Positions 1 through 8,036 of a stretch of DNA of 64,000 nt are shown here, in pieces (the first letter of the stretch is position 1; every line of letters starts with the position of its first letter). Origin of the DNA: CAISIP01 sp043759735 (GTDB lineage: Bacteria > Pseudomonadota > Gammaproteobacteria > Burkholderiales > Burkholderiaceae_C); the NCBI GenBank assembly GCA_043759735.1, contig JAYUQC010000127.1:1-64000 (forward strand), read 5' to 3'. The notes beneath the pieces are model-generated. The model was not told where the DNA came from. It made no database searches and saw nothing but the letters and a program-made list of their open reading frames with translations. A program made the translations under genes and the position numbers.

Positions 1-319
1 CGCCGGTCGGCAAGAACCAGCCCTTGAAGTCGGTCTGCGCGTCACCTGCCGATTCAGCCAGGGCCTGGGCCGAACCTGCAGCAGCCGTGGCGCTCCAGAC
101 GCCTGCGCCGATGTTCCAGTTGTTCAGGATCGTGAGGTCCAGCGTGGTGTTGTAGAACATCGCGCACTTGGTCGTGCCATTTGCGCCGTTGGACGTACAT
201 GTGGTGCTGGCCGTGCCATCGGCCAGGCGCCCTTGGAAGACCGGCGCCGGCGCCGCATACGCTGCGCTGGAAAGCGCCAACATCGTGGCCGCGGCCACCC
301 AAGTTTTCAAAGTCTTCAT
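1..319 (-). CDS. Exported protein, 5' part only (possible PEP-CTERM family)
   Basis: The reverse strand opens at 319 with MKTLKTWVAAATMLALSSAA, a textbook Sec signal peptide cleaved probably after AYA, and stays open for 106 codons to the window edge. The mature part is small-residue rich and contains a T-C-T / K-C-A cysteine pair, a Leu-Thr-Ile-Leu-Asn-Asn-Trp stretch, and GWFLPTG just before the edge. Secreted proteins of this look in Burkholderiales often end in a PEP-CTERM sorting signal. That end lies outside the window, so the family is inference. The ribosome-binding site is weak. Confidence 0.7.
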   Translation of the reverse strand, partial: MKTLKTWVAAATMLALSSAAYAAPAPVFQGRLADGTASTTCTSNGANGTTKCAMFYNTTLDLTILNNWNIGAGVWSATAAAGSAQALAESAGDAQTDFKGWFLPTG

Positions 320-642
320 TTGTCTCGGAGCCTCGATTGGGTTGAAGTGTCGTAAAACAACAAGCAATATTCGAGCCCCCCCCGGAAGGGGGAAAACGTT
401 ATGCAAAACAATGACTTGGCGGTTTGGTTCCACGCGGCACGGGATGAGCTGTAAATCAACCCGACAGTGCAGGCTTGGCGTTTACCCGCGCATCGCGGGC
501 ATCTCGCCTTGCGACGCGTACTGGGCGGCACGATCGGCCGTCTGCTTGGGGGCGTGGGGCCGGATGACGCCATTGGGTCGCAAGCAGACAGTACCATTTG
601 ACGGTCAGCGCGATCTGAAATTCCGCACTGAGTCGATGGATG
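320..642. other. Intergenic region, 323 bp
   Basis: This gap lies between the start of the exported-protein gene and the stop of the Fic gene. It must hold the leader and promoter of the exported protein on the minus strand, but I see no convincing -35/-10 pair. A C8 tract facing a G5 run sits near 376-391. Open frames crossing it lack coding character, and no RNA gene or repeat was recognised. Confidence 0.5.
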
Positions 643-1836
643 CTACAAGCCGGCCGAGTCCGCCTCGGCCTCGGGCCAGAGCCGTGGGAACAGGAAGCGA
701 AGCGCATGCTGCGGCAGGCCGAAGCGCACTTTGCCCTGCGGCGAATCGGATTTGAGCAGCCCGCGTTTGACCAATGCGCCCAGCACATCGGTGGCGCCAC
801 GCTCGCTTTTACCCAGCATGGCCTTGAAGTCGCCCCGCGCCATTTCTTCACCGCTCAGAAACAGGTAGTGCAAGCCGCGCAAGGCGTCCTGGCGCACGCC
901 GGACTTCACCACGGTGGCCTCGAAGACCAGGCAGGCCTCGATGCGGGCTTTCATGGTCGCAAAGTCCAGCATGCCGGCCATGAAACCCACTTGGTCCAGA
1001 CAGGTGTCCAGCACATAGTCGATCCAAGCCAACAGGGCCTGCTCGCTGAGGTTGCCGCGTCCGTCAAGATCACCCCGGCGCAGGCTGTCGGCGTCGGCCA
1101 GCAGGGCGTAGTAACGTTCCGTATTGCGGGCGAAGCCCCGCAGCGGCGACCACAAGCCGCCGGTATAACCCAAGGCGCTGAGAAGGGTGTGGGTATGCAA
1201 GCGCATGACACGCCCGTTGCCATCCACGAAGGGGTGCACCCATCCCAGGCGCTGGTGTGCCGCCGCCAAGGCCACCAGTGCAGCCTCACCACGCCGGACG
1301 CCGCCATAGAAACTGGCCCAGCGCTCCAGAAAAATCGGCACGCTGGCATAGGCCGGTGCCACATGCTGGCCTACCCGGACATCGCGCTGGCGCAACTGGC
1401 CGGGCACGATGGGCTCGTTTTCCGGCGTGACAAGGTCTGCCGCCGGTAGCCGGCCGAACAGCGCGCTGTGCAGGTCCTGCACCGCCTCGGCGGAGTACAG
1501 CGCCCGTGCACCATCGGCCCCGCAATAGCGCTGCTCAAGGTCAACCTCGGCTTCGATATGGGCCAGCGCCAGTCGCTGCTTGGCGGCCAGTGCGACGTCT
1601 TTGGAAAAATCCTGGCGCAAGGCCTGTTCTATCTGGTGAGGGCGGGTATGCTGGCCTTCAATACGGTTGGTGTAGTACGAATTCATGCTGCGCAGCATGC
1701 TGCGCAGCTCTGGCGGTACCCGGGTGCCAGACAAGGTGGTGGCCAGCCGGGACAGGTCATGCGCCTTGGCAAACAGAGGCTCGACGCGCGCATTTGTCGG
1801 CATGAGAGGCTCAAACTGGTGAGGCGTGTTGTACAT
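643..1836 (-). CDS. Fic family protein, class II (N-terminal inhibitory helix)
   Basis: The 397-residue protein carries the Fic core HPFVDGNGRVMR at residues 201-212, with His201 as catalytic base, Asp205 as metal ligand and Arg209 for phosphate binding. Fic proteins usually transfer AMP to a hydroxyl side chain of a target protein. An N-terminal TNRIEG motif at residues 56-61 fits the inhibitory (S/T)xxxE(G/N) consensus, so Glu60 should hold the enzyme in a restrained state (class II). A C-terminal winged-helix-like part (about 310-385) may bind DNA or a partner. No antitoxin gene is adjacent, as expected when the inhibitor is built in. The start at 1836 gives the longest conserved N-terminus; Met12 is an alternative. 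The target is unknown. Confidence 0.88.
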   Translation of the reverse strand: MYNTPHQFEPLMPTNARVEPLFAKAHDLSRLATTLSGTRVPPELRSMLRSMNSYYTNRIEGQHTRPHQIEQALRQDFSKDVALAAKQRLALAHIEAEVDLEQRYCGADGARALYSAEAVQDLHSALFGRLPAADLVTPENEPIVPGQLRQRDVRVGQHVAPAYASVPIFLERWASFYGGVRRGEAALVALAAAHQRLGWVHPFVDGNGRVMRLHTHTLLSALGYTGGLWSPLRGFARNTERYYALLADADSLRRGDLDGRGNLSEQALLAWIDYVLDTCLDQVGFMAGMLDFATMKARIEACLVFEATVVKSGVRQDALRGLHYLFLSGEEMARGDFKAMLGKSERGATDVLGALVKRGLLKSDSPQGKVRFGLPQHALRFLFPRLWPEAEADSAGL

Positions 1837-2420
1837 GGCCCTATTTTGCTAACTTTTTGGCGTTTGTAAATATATGAATTTATTAAATATTTATTAATTT
1901 TTGCCAACTTTTTTGCGTACATTTTCGCGAGCATTTTGGTAACGGCTCCTGAGGAGCCACTCTTCGTTGGTGGGCTTGCTTTGCAACGGCCATTGGTCGA
2001 GTCGTGACGTCCACTTTGAAAATTGGAGCATTGAGATTCTTGCAACCAGTGATTTCGACCGAACTTGCGGCGATCGGAGGCGGTCGGCTTTCCGACGTCA
2101 AATTGCATGCTGGCTGCGTCCGCCTTGGGTCGGTTGCCGGTATCGGCCAGGAGGCGCCTGAAAAAAAAGAGGAAAGGGGACTGGACATGCTCACGAGTTC
2201 TTGCAACCGTCGGGCAGTCCCCTCACAGTCCCCTTGACCGCCCCACTTCGGAGGTTTGACCTTCCGTATTTTTGGCGTGCCACGATGCCGAACGCTCGTA
2301 AGTTGCTGTCGATAAAGGACAATGCTGACTCCTTCAGCCATTGAAGTCACACCCCCTGTTGAACTCACCGTGCTCGTTCTATTTCCGGTGTGACTTTCCA
2401 CAGATCCCGCTAAACCATTG
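1837..2420. other. Intergenic region between divergent fic and mutS, 584 bp
   Basis: The first 90 bp (about 1850-1940) are strikingly AT-rich for this genome and probably hold the fic promoter on the minus strand. The rest has normal GC. Open frames cross it on both strands but none has a good ribosome-binding site or recognisable domain. The phrase TTCTTGCAACC occurs twice (near 2038 and 2199), and an inverted repeat lies at 2174-2235. It could be a decayed gene or mobile-element remnant, which I cannot show. Confidence 0.45.
2174..2235. repeat. Inverted repeat with duplicated right arm
   Basis: AAGGGGACTG at 2174-2183 can pair with CAGTCCCCTT at 2226-2235, and its inner nine bases also match a second copy, CAGTCCCCT, at 2215-2223. 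The loop is 31-42 nt. There is no T-run, so it is not a standard terminator. It sits about 185 bp upstream of mutS. Function unknown. Confidence 0.5.
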
Positions 2421-5045
2421 ATGCAAAAGGATAATTTTCAACAACCGGATGGCGAACTCCCCCAAGTCGCCCACACCCCCATGATGCAGCAGTACCTGCG
2501 CATCAAGGCCGAGCATCCCGACACGCTGGTGCTCTACCGCATGGGCGATTTCTACGAGTTGTTCTTCGCCGACGCCGAGAAGGCTGCGCGGCTGCTCGAC
2601 ATCACGCTGACCCGGCGTGGCCAGTCGGCTGGCGCGCCGGTGGTGATGGCCGGCGTGCCCTTCCATTCGGTCGAGTCCTATCTGTCCAAACTCGTCAAGC
2701 TCGGTGAGTCGGTCGCCATCTGCGAACAGGTCGGCGATGTGGCCACCGCCAAGGGGCCGGTCGAACGCAAGGTGGTGCGGGTCATCACGCCCGGTACCCT
2801 GACCGACGCCGAACTGCTGTCCGACAAGTCCGAGTCGGTGCTGATGGCGGTGCACCAGGGGCCGCGCAACCAGTGTGGCCTGGCCTGGCTCAGCGTCACC
2901 CAGGCGCAGCTGCAGTTTGCGCAGTGCGCTCCCGATGAAGCGGCCGAGTGGATAGCGCGCGTCAGTCCCAGCGAGTTGATCTACAGCGCCAGCCTGACGC
3001 CGGGGTTCGAGAAAACGCTCAAGGCCAGTGGCGTCGCCAATGGCGTGGCGATGACCATGCGCGCACAGTGGCAGTTCGATCCTGCGCTGGGTCAGCGCAA
3101 GCTGCTGGACCTGTTCAAGGTAGCCAGTCTGGCCCCCTGGAATGCGCAGGACTTGCCGCTGGCGCATGCGGCCGCAGCGGCGCTGCTGGCCTATGCCGAA
3201 CACACCCAAGGCCAGCCGCTGTCCCACGTGCAGGGAATCCGGGTGCAGCACAACCAGGAACTGGTGCAGTTGCCGCTGACCACCCGGCGCAACCTGGAGC
3301 TGACGCAGACGCTGCGCGGTGAATCGGCGCCAACCTTGTTCTCGTTGCTCGACACCTGCCTGACTGGAATGGGAAGCCGGCTCCTCAAACGCTGGCTGCT
3401 CGAACCTCACCGTGACCGCGGCTTGGCGCGTGATCGCCTGCAGGCGATCACGGAACTGCGGGGCGGCCCCTGGCGCGAGTTGCGTGCACAGATCAAGGGC
3501 AGCACCGATGTCGAGCGCATCACGGCGCGCATTGCGCTGCGGCAAGTGCGGCCGCGCGAACTGGTCGGCTTGCAGGTTACGCTGGCCAGGACCACACAGC
3601 TTGCGCCGTTGCTGCTCGGCATGGGTGGCGCGCTGGCGCAGATCGCGACCGATCTGCAGCCGCCGGCCGGCTGCGCCGAGACGCTGCGCGCCGCGATCCA
3701 GGAGACGCCCGCCGCGCTGGTGCGCGACGGTGGCGTCATCGCCACCGGGTTCGACGCCGAACTCGACGAGTTGCGTGCGATCCAGGACAACTGTGACGGT
3801 TTCCTGCTCGAACTGGAGCAACGCGAGCGCACGCGCACCGGCATCGCCAACCTGCGGGTGCAGTTCAACCGCGTGCACGGCTTCTATATTGAAGTGACAC
3901 AGGGTCAGGCCGACAAGGTTCCCACCGACTACCGGCGTCGCCAGACACTGAAGAATGCCGAGCGCTTCATCACGCCCGAACTCAAGGCCTTCGAGGACAA
4001 GGCGCTCAGTGCGCAGGAGCGCGCGCTGGTGCGTGAAAAGCTGCTGTACGAGCAGTTGCTCGATGGCCTGCAGGCCCATGTCGCACCGCTGTGCACCGTG
4101 GCACAGGCGCTGGCCTCGCTGGATGCGCTGGCAACACTGTGCGAACGCTCGCTGACGCTGGACTGGTGCGCACCGCAGTTCGCGAGCGAGCCCTGTATCG
4201 AGATCACCGCCGGCCGGCACCCGGTGGTACAGGCCCGGCTGGCCGAAACCAGCAGCGGCAGCTTCATCGCCAACAATACCAGCCTCAATGCCCGCACCCG
4301 GATGCTGATCATCACCGGCCCCAACATGGGCGGCAAGTCGACCTACATGCGCCAGATCGCGGTCATCGTGCTGCTGGCCTGCATCGGCAGCTATGTACCG
4401 GCGGCCGGTTGCAGGCTCGGGCCGATCGATGCCATCCATACCCGCATCGGCGCCGCCGACGACCTGGCCAACGCGCAGTCCACCTTCATGCTGGAGATGA
4501 CCGAGGCGGCGCAGATCCTGCACAGTGCCACGCCGCATTCGCTGGTGCTGATGGACGAGATCGGCCGCGGCACCTCCACCTTCGACGGCCTGGCACTGGC
4601 CTCGGCGATTGCCGGCCATCTGCACGGCAAGTCGCAGGCCTTCACGCTGTTTGCGACCCACTATTTCGAGCTCACCGCGTTTCCCACCGACCACAAGGGC
4701 GCGGCCAACGTGCATGTCAGCGCGGCCGAGTCGGGACGCGACATCGTGTTCCTGCACGAGGTGCAGGCCGGCCCGGCGAGCCGCAGCTACGGCATCCAGG
4801 TAGCGCGACTGGCCGGCATGCCGGCAGCGGTGCTGCACCAGGCGCAGCATGCGCTGGGCGCGTTGGAGAGCCATGCCAGTGCCAGCCAGGCGCAGGTCGA
4901 CTTGTTCGCCGTACCGCCCGAAGCGGTGCTTGCGCAAACCAGCGCGGTCGAAGCCGAACTGTCGCGTATCGACCCTGACAGCCTCAGCCCGCGCGAAGCA
5001 CTCGACGCCTTGTATGCGCTAAAGAAACTCGGGCAGACCGGTTGA
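2421..5045 (+). CDS. mutS: DNA mismatch repair protein MutS
   Basis: MutS recognises base mismatches and small loops and recruits MutL in post-replicative repair. The 874-residue length is normal. The mismatch-reading Phe-x-Glu motif is seen as GDFYELF with Phe44 and Glu46. The ABC-type ATPase is complete: Walker A GPNMGGKS at 633-640, Walker B LVLMDE around 708-713, followed by IGRGTSTFDG. A C-terminal tail (about 800-874) matches the dimer/tetramer and clamp-binding region. The ATG at 2421 is preceded directly by a TTG in frame; neither has a clear ribosome-binding site. The gene stands alone, convergent with the downstream crotonase gene. Confidence 0.97.
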   Translation: MQKDNFQQPDGELPQVAHTPMMQQYLRIKAEHPDTLVLYRMGDFYELFFADAEKAARLLDITLTRRGQSAGAPVVMAGVPFHSVESYLSKLVKLGESVAICEQVGDVATAKGPVERKVVRVITPGTLTDAELLSDKSESVLMAVHQGPRNQCGLAWLSVTQAQLQFAQCAPDEAAEWIARVSPSELIYSASLTPGFEKTLKASGVANGVAMTMRAQWQFDPALGQRKLLDLFKVASLAPWNAQDLPLAHAAAAALLAYAEHTQGQPLSHVQGIRVQHNQELVQLPLTTRRNLELTQTLRGESAPTLFSLLDTCLTGMGSRLLKRWLLEPHRDRGLARDRLQAITELRGGPWRELRAQIKGSTDVERITARIALRQVRPRELVGLQVTLARTTQLAPLLLGMGGALAQIATDLQPPAGCAETLRAAIQETPAALVRDGGVIATGFDAELDELRAIQDNCDGFLLELEQRERTRTGIANLRVQFNRVHGFYIEVTQGQADKVPTDYRRRQTLKNAERFITPELKAFEDKALSAQERALVREKLLYEQLLDGLQAHVAPLCTVAQALASLDALATLCERSLTLDWCAPQFASEPCIEITAGRHPVVQARLAETSSGSFIANNTSLNARTRMLIITGPNMGGKSTYMRQIAVIVLLACIGSYVPAAGCRLGPIDAIHTRIGAADDLANAQSTFMLEMTEAAQILHSATPHSLVLMDEIGRGTSTFDGLALASAIAGHLHGKSQAFTLFATHYFELTAFPTDHKGAANVHVSAAESGRDIVFLHEVQAGPASRSYGIQVARLAGMPAAVLHQAQHALGALESHASASQAQVDLFAVPPEAVLAQTSAVEAELSRIDPDSLSPREALDALYALKKLGQTG

Positions 5046-5055
5046 GCGGCCGGTC
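5036..5055. terminator. Short hairpin at the mutS stop codon
   Basis: GACCGG (5036-5041) and CCGGTC (5050-5055) form a 6-bp stem around the mutS stop. It lies between convergent genes only 18 bp apart and could serve both strands. There is no T-tract, so terminator function is tentative. Confidence 0.35.
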
Positions 5056-5063
5056 AGAGTGCA

Positions 5064-5897
5064 TCACAAGCTGCAATCCGGATCGAAGTCTGGCTTGCGG
5101 CGCTCGCGGTGGCTGGCCACGCCCTCGCGAACATCGGGTCCGGCAAAGCCCATGAATTCCACCGCCAGGGACGCGTCGAAGGTCGGGCCCATCATGCGTA
5201 GCCAGTTGTTCAGCGCATATTTGGTCCAGCGGATCGCGCTCTGTGATCCTTTGGTCAGGCGCGTTGCGACTTCAAATGCCTTGTCACGCAACTCGGACTC
5301 GTCAACCGCCAGCGCCACCAGGCCGATGCGCTCGGCTTCCTCGCCGCTGATGGGCTCACATAGAAGCAGGTAGTACTTGGCCTTGGCCATGCCGCACAGC
5401 AGCGGCCAGATGATGGCCGCGTGGTCACCTGCGGCGACGCCCAGGCGGGTATGGCCATCGACAATCTTCGCGTTGCGCGCCGCAATCGGAATGTCGGCCA
5501 GCAACCCGGCAACCAGGCCGGCACCAACCGCCGGACCATGCATCGCCGAGACGATCGGCTTGTCGCAGTTGATGACGTTGTAGACCAGGTCGCGGGCCTC
5601 CTTCCAGACCCGGGTGCGCACCGCAAAATCATGGGCCATGTCCTCGACCAGACCGAAATCGCCGCCGGCCGAGAACCCCTTGCCCTGGCCGCGCAACACA
5701 ACCGCATGCACACTGGGATCGTCGCCGATATCGCGCCAGATGGTGGACAGTTCCTTGTGGCCGTTGTGATCGGCGGTGGCCAACTTGCCGGTTGCATTGC
5801 GTCCACCCCCCATGACCACTTCGAGGATGCCGCGCTTGTCGTCGACAGCGTGGCGGATGATGCCCAGACTTTGGTAATGCGCGTATCGATCCGTCAT
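5064..5897 (-). CDS. Crotonase (enoyl-CoA hydratase/isomerase) family protein, non-canonical active site
   Basis: This 277-residue protein has the crotonase fold hallmarks: oxyanion-hole motif FSAGGD at 75-80 and GPAVGAGL at 121-128. Crotonases act on acyl-CoA thioesters through an enolate. The two glutamates of classical enoyl-CoA hydratase are absent: aligning by eye, the first is Val129 (GAGLVAG) and the second is His149 in DGHTRLG. Plain hydration is therefore unlikely, and isomerase, hydrolase, decarboxylase or lyase chemistry is possible. The start at 5897 has a good AGGAAA ribosome-binding site; an upstream in-frame ATG would add 71 poorly conserved residues. No pathway genes adjoin it, so the substrate is unknown. 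Confidence 0.85.
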   Translation of the reverse strand: MTDRYAHYQSLGIIRHAVDDKRGILEVVMGGGRNATGKLATADHNGHKELSTIWRDIGDDPSVHAVVLRGQGKGFSAGGDFGLVEDMAHDFAVRTRVWKEARDLVYNVINCDKPIVSAMHGPAVGAGLVAGLLADIPIAARNAKIVDGHTRLGVAAGDHAAIIWPLLCGMAKAKYYLLLCEPISGEEAERIGLVALAVDESELRDKAFEVATRLTKGSQSAIRWTKYALNNWLRMMGPTFDASLAVEFMGFAGPDVREGVASHRERRKPDFDPDCSL

Positions 5898-6108
5898 GGT
5901 GTGTTTCCTGTGCGATCCAATGGCCAGGACCGGACTCCGGCAGGGGAACGGGGGCCGCGGCCGGGTCGCCCCGCCAGCTTCCCATAATAGAAGCTTCCGG
6001 TCCGTCGAGCTGCAAACACACTGCGATCGGTTCGCGGACTGTATATTCCTGTCAGCTCGCAATTGCATTTGCGGCTGACCCACCTGCCCCGCCTCTACCG
6101 GAAATTCC

Positions 6109-6936
6109 ATGACCTACTGCGTCGCCATCAAACTCAATGCCGGCCTGGTGTTCCTGTCGGACTCGCGCACCAACGCCGGCCTGGACCAGATCAGCACCTT
6201 TCGCAAGATCATCGTCTACGAAAAGCCCGGCGACCGGTTCATCGTGCTGCTGACGGCCGGCAACCTCAGCATCTCGCAGTCGATACGCGAGATCCTGCAG
6301 GTCGAACAACTCAAGGAGGCCAGCGATCACGAACCGCTGACGATCTGGAACGCAACCAGCATGTTCGACGTGGCACGGGTACTGGGTGCGGCGATCCGCC
6401 ATGTGCACCAGCGCGACGCCGAATCGCTACGCCAATCGGGCGTCGACTTCAACGTGTCGATCCTGCTGGGCGGGCAGATCAACGGCGAGGCCATGCGGCT
6501 GTTTCAGGTCTATTCGGCCGGCAACTTCATCGAGGCGACGCCGGAGACACCCTACTTCCAGATCGGCGAATCCAAATACGGCAAACCGGTGCTGGACCGG
6601 GTCATCACTCCCGACACGCCGCTCGACGAAGCGGCCAAGTGCGCGCTGGTGTCGATGGACTCCACGCTCAAGTCCAATTTATCGGTCGGCCTGCCACTGG
6701 ACATGGTGGTCTATGAAGTGAATCGATTCGAGACCGACAAGATCGTCTGCATCGACGAGCACAACCCCTACTACCAGATGATGCACAACAACTGGGGCCG
6801 CAAGCTGCGCGAGGTGTTCGACAGCATCGAAGACCCGATGTGGCGCGGCGAGCGTACCCAGGTGCCATTGATGGTGGACGCGCAGCGCCACAAGCCGCTC
6901 AAGAAGATCACCAATCCGAACGAAAGGCTGATCTGA
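6109..6936 (+). CDS. Anbu-type proteasome homologue (N-terminal nucleophile hydrolase)
   Basis: The 275-residue protein starts MTYCVAIK, placing a threonine right after the initiator Met, as in proteasome beta subunits and HslV. After Met removal, Thr1, Asp17 (in SDSRTNAG) and Lys32 (in FRK) match the catalytic Thr/Asp/Lys set. Overall sequence and lack of a propeptide fit Anbu, an ancestral-type bacterial proteasome relative that forms an open helical ring. Anbu is often encoded with a transglutaminase-like protein, an alpha-E protein and a circularly permuted ATP-grasp protein; none is present here. The gene is divergent from the crotonase gene and convergent with uppP. The substrate is unknown, and the betaproteobacterial homologue family BPH is a less likely alternative. 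Confidence 0.88.
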   Translation: MTYCVAIKLNAGLVFLSDSRTNAGLDQISTFRKIIVYEKPGDRFIVLLTAGNLSISQSIREILQVEQLKEASDHEPLTIWNATSMFDVARVLGAAIRHVHQRDAESLRQSGVDFNVSILLGGQINGEAMRLFQVYSAGNFIEATPETPYFQIGESKYGKPVLDRVITPDTPLDEAAKCALVSMDSTLKSNLSVGLPLDMVVYEVNRFETDKIVCIDEHNPYYQMMHNNWGRKLREVFDSIEDPMWRGERTQVPLMVDAQRHKPLKKITNPNERLI

Positions 6937-6989
6937 TGGCGTTGCTTGTTTTTTCCCATGCCAACCGCTTTCCCGCCAGCACCTGACAG

Positions 6990-7823
6990 CTACTGCTCCC
7001 AGGTGACGGCGCCAGTCCAGGCCGTTCCCAGCACCACGATGCCGAATGCAATGCGGTACCAGGCAAAGCCGACGAAGGTGTGACTGGCGATGTAGCGCAG
7101 CAGCCAGCGGATGCACAACCATGCACTGACAAACGAGAACAGCAAGCCGACCGCAAACATCGGCAGATCCGACCACGCCAGCAGCGCACGCTCTTTGTAC
7201 AGGCTGTAGCCGCCCGCGCCGATCAGCGTCGGTATTGCCAGGAAAAACGAGAAGTCGGTCGCCGCCCTGCGCGACAGGCCCAGCAGCATCGCGCCAATGA
7301 TGGTCGCCCCACTGCGACTGGTGCCGGGAATCATGGCCAGGCATTGCACCAGGCCGACCTTGAGTGCGTCGCTCCAGCGCATGGCGTCCACGCTCAGGAT
7401 GCGCGGTGCCGTGGCCGCCTGGCTGTGGCGCCGCTCGGCCCACAGGATGATGAACCCACCCACGATAAAGGCACTGGCCACCACCACCGGCGTAAACAGG
7501 TGCTCCCTGATCGCCTCGCCCAACAGCAGGCCCAGGATCACCGCCGGGACAAACGCGATCACCACATTGAGCGCAAAGCGCTGTGCCTGCTCCTCGCGCG
7601 GCAATTGCACCAGCGTGTCGCGGATCTTTTGCCAGTAGACGATGATCACCGCCAGGATCGCGCCGGTCTGGATCGCGATGTCGAACACCTTGCCCTTGGC
7701 GTCATCCATGCCCAGCAGCGCGCCCGCCAGAATCAGATGCCCGGTGGAGGAAATTGGCAGGAACTCGGTCAGGCCCTCGACAACACCCATCACAGCCGCC
7801 TTGGCCAGCAACACACTATCCAC
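6990..7823 (-). CDS. uppP: Undecaprenyl-diphosphatase UppP (BacA)
   Basis: UppP removes a phosphate from undecaprenyl pyrophosphate to recycle the lipid carrier for peptidoglycan and other surface polymers, and its overexpression gives bacitracin resistance. The 277-residue, multi-spanning membrane protein has the family signature from Glu16 to Leu30 (EGLTEFLPISSTGHL) and the second motif PGTSRSGATI. It lies downstream of the MacB permease gene in the same direction but behind two hairpin repeats, so it is probably transcribed separately. Confidence 0.96.
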   Translation of the reverse strand: MDSVLLAKAAVMGVVEGLTEFLPISSTGHLILAGALLGMDDAKGKVFDIAIQTGAILAVIIVYWQKIRDTLVQLPREEQAQRFALNVVIAFVPAVILGLLLGEAIREHLFTPVVVASAFIVGGFIILWAERRHSQAATAPRILSVDAMRWSDALKVGLVQCLAMIPGTSRSGATIIGAMLLGLSRRAATDFSFFLAIPTLIGAGGYSLYKERALLAWSDLPMFAVGLLFSFVSAWLCIRWLLRYIASHTFVGFAWYRIAFGIVVLGTAWTGAVTWEQ

Positions 7824-7882
7824 GCCATCTCCTGTTACGAGCGCGGATTATCGCCGGCCCGAATCACGGGCCGCGGCCCCCA

Positions 7883-7958
7883 AGAAAACGCCGGGCCGCT
7901 CCCAAGTTTTCTGGCACCCCCTCGGGGGGCCTGGCGCAGCCAGGGTTGGGGGCGATCA
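7883..7958 (-). repeat. 76-bp dispersed GC-rich hairpin repeat, copy 1
   Basis: Read on the minus strand the element begins TGA-TCGCCCC and ends GGCGTTTTCT. It holds two adjacent hairpins: CCTGGC-gca-GCCAGG and a C5/G5 pair separated by TC. A second copy follows with a 78-bp period, and a third lies at 61204-61279. It may stop transcription from the macB-like operon before uppP, though the T-run is short (GTTTTCT). Confidence 0.85.
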
Positions 7959-7960
7959 TG

Positions 7961-8036
7961 AGAAAACGCCGGGCCGCTCCCAAGTTTTCTGGCACCCCCT
8001 CGGGGGGCCTGGCGCAGCCAGGGCTGGGGGCACTCA
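7961..8036 (-). repeat. 76-bp dispersed GC-rich hairpin repeat, copy 2
   Basis: This copy is almost identical to copy 1 (a few differences near the TGA end) and in the same orientation. Its first three bases on the minus strand (8036-8034) are the TGA stop codon of the MacB-like permease gene, so the element supplies that gene's stop. Confidence 0.87.

Noticed and set aside
583..640. A segment resembling an IS21-type end near the Fic stop codon
   Set aside because: The likeness rests on memory of short motifs only. There is no transposase, no matching second end and no target duplication.
2379..4937. A long open frame on the strand opposite mutS
   Set aside because: It lies entirely antisense to a highly conserved gene, has compositional bias typical of GC-rich shadow frames and no recognisable domain.
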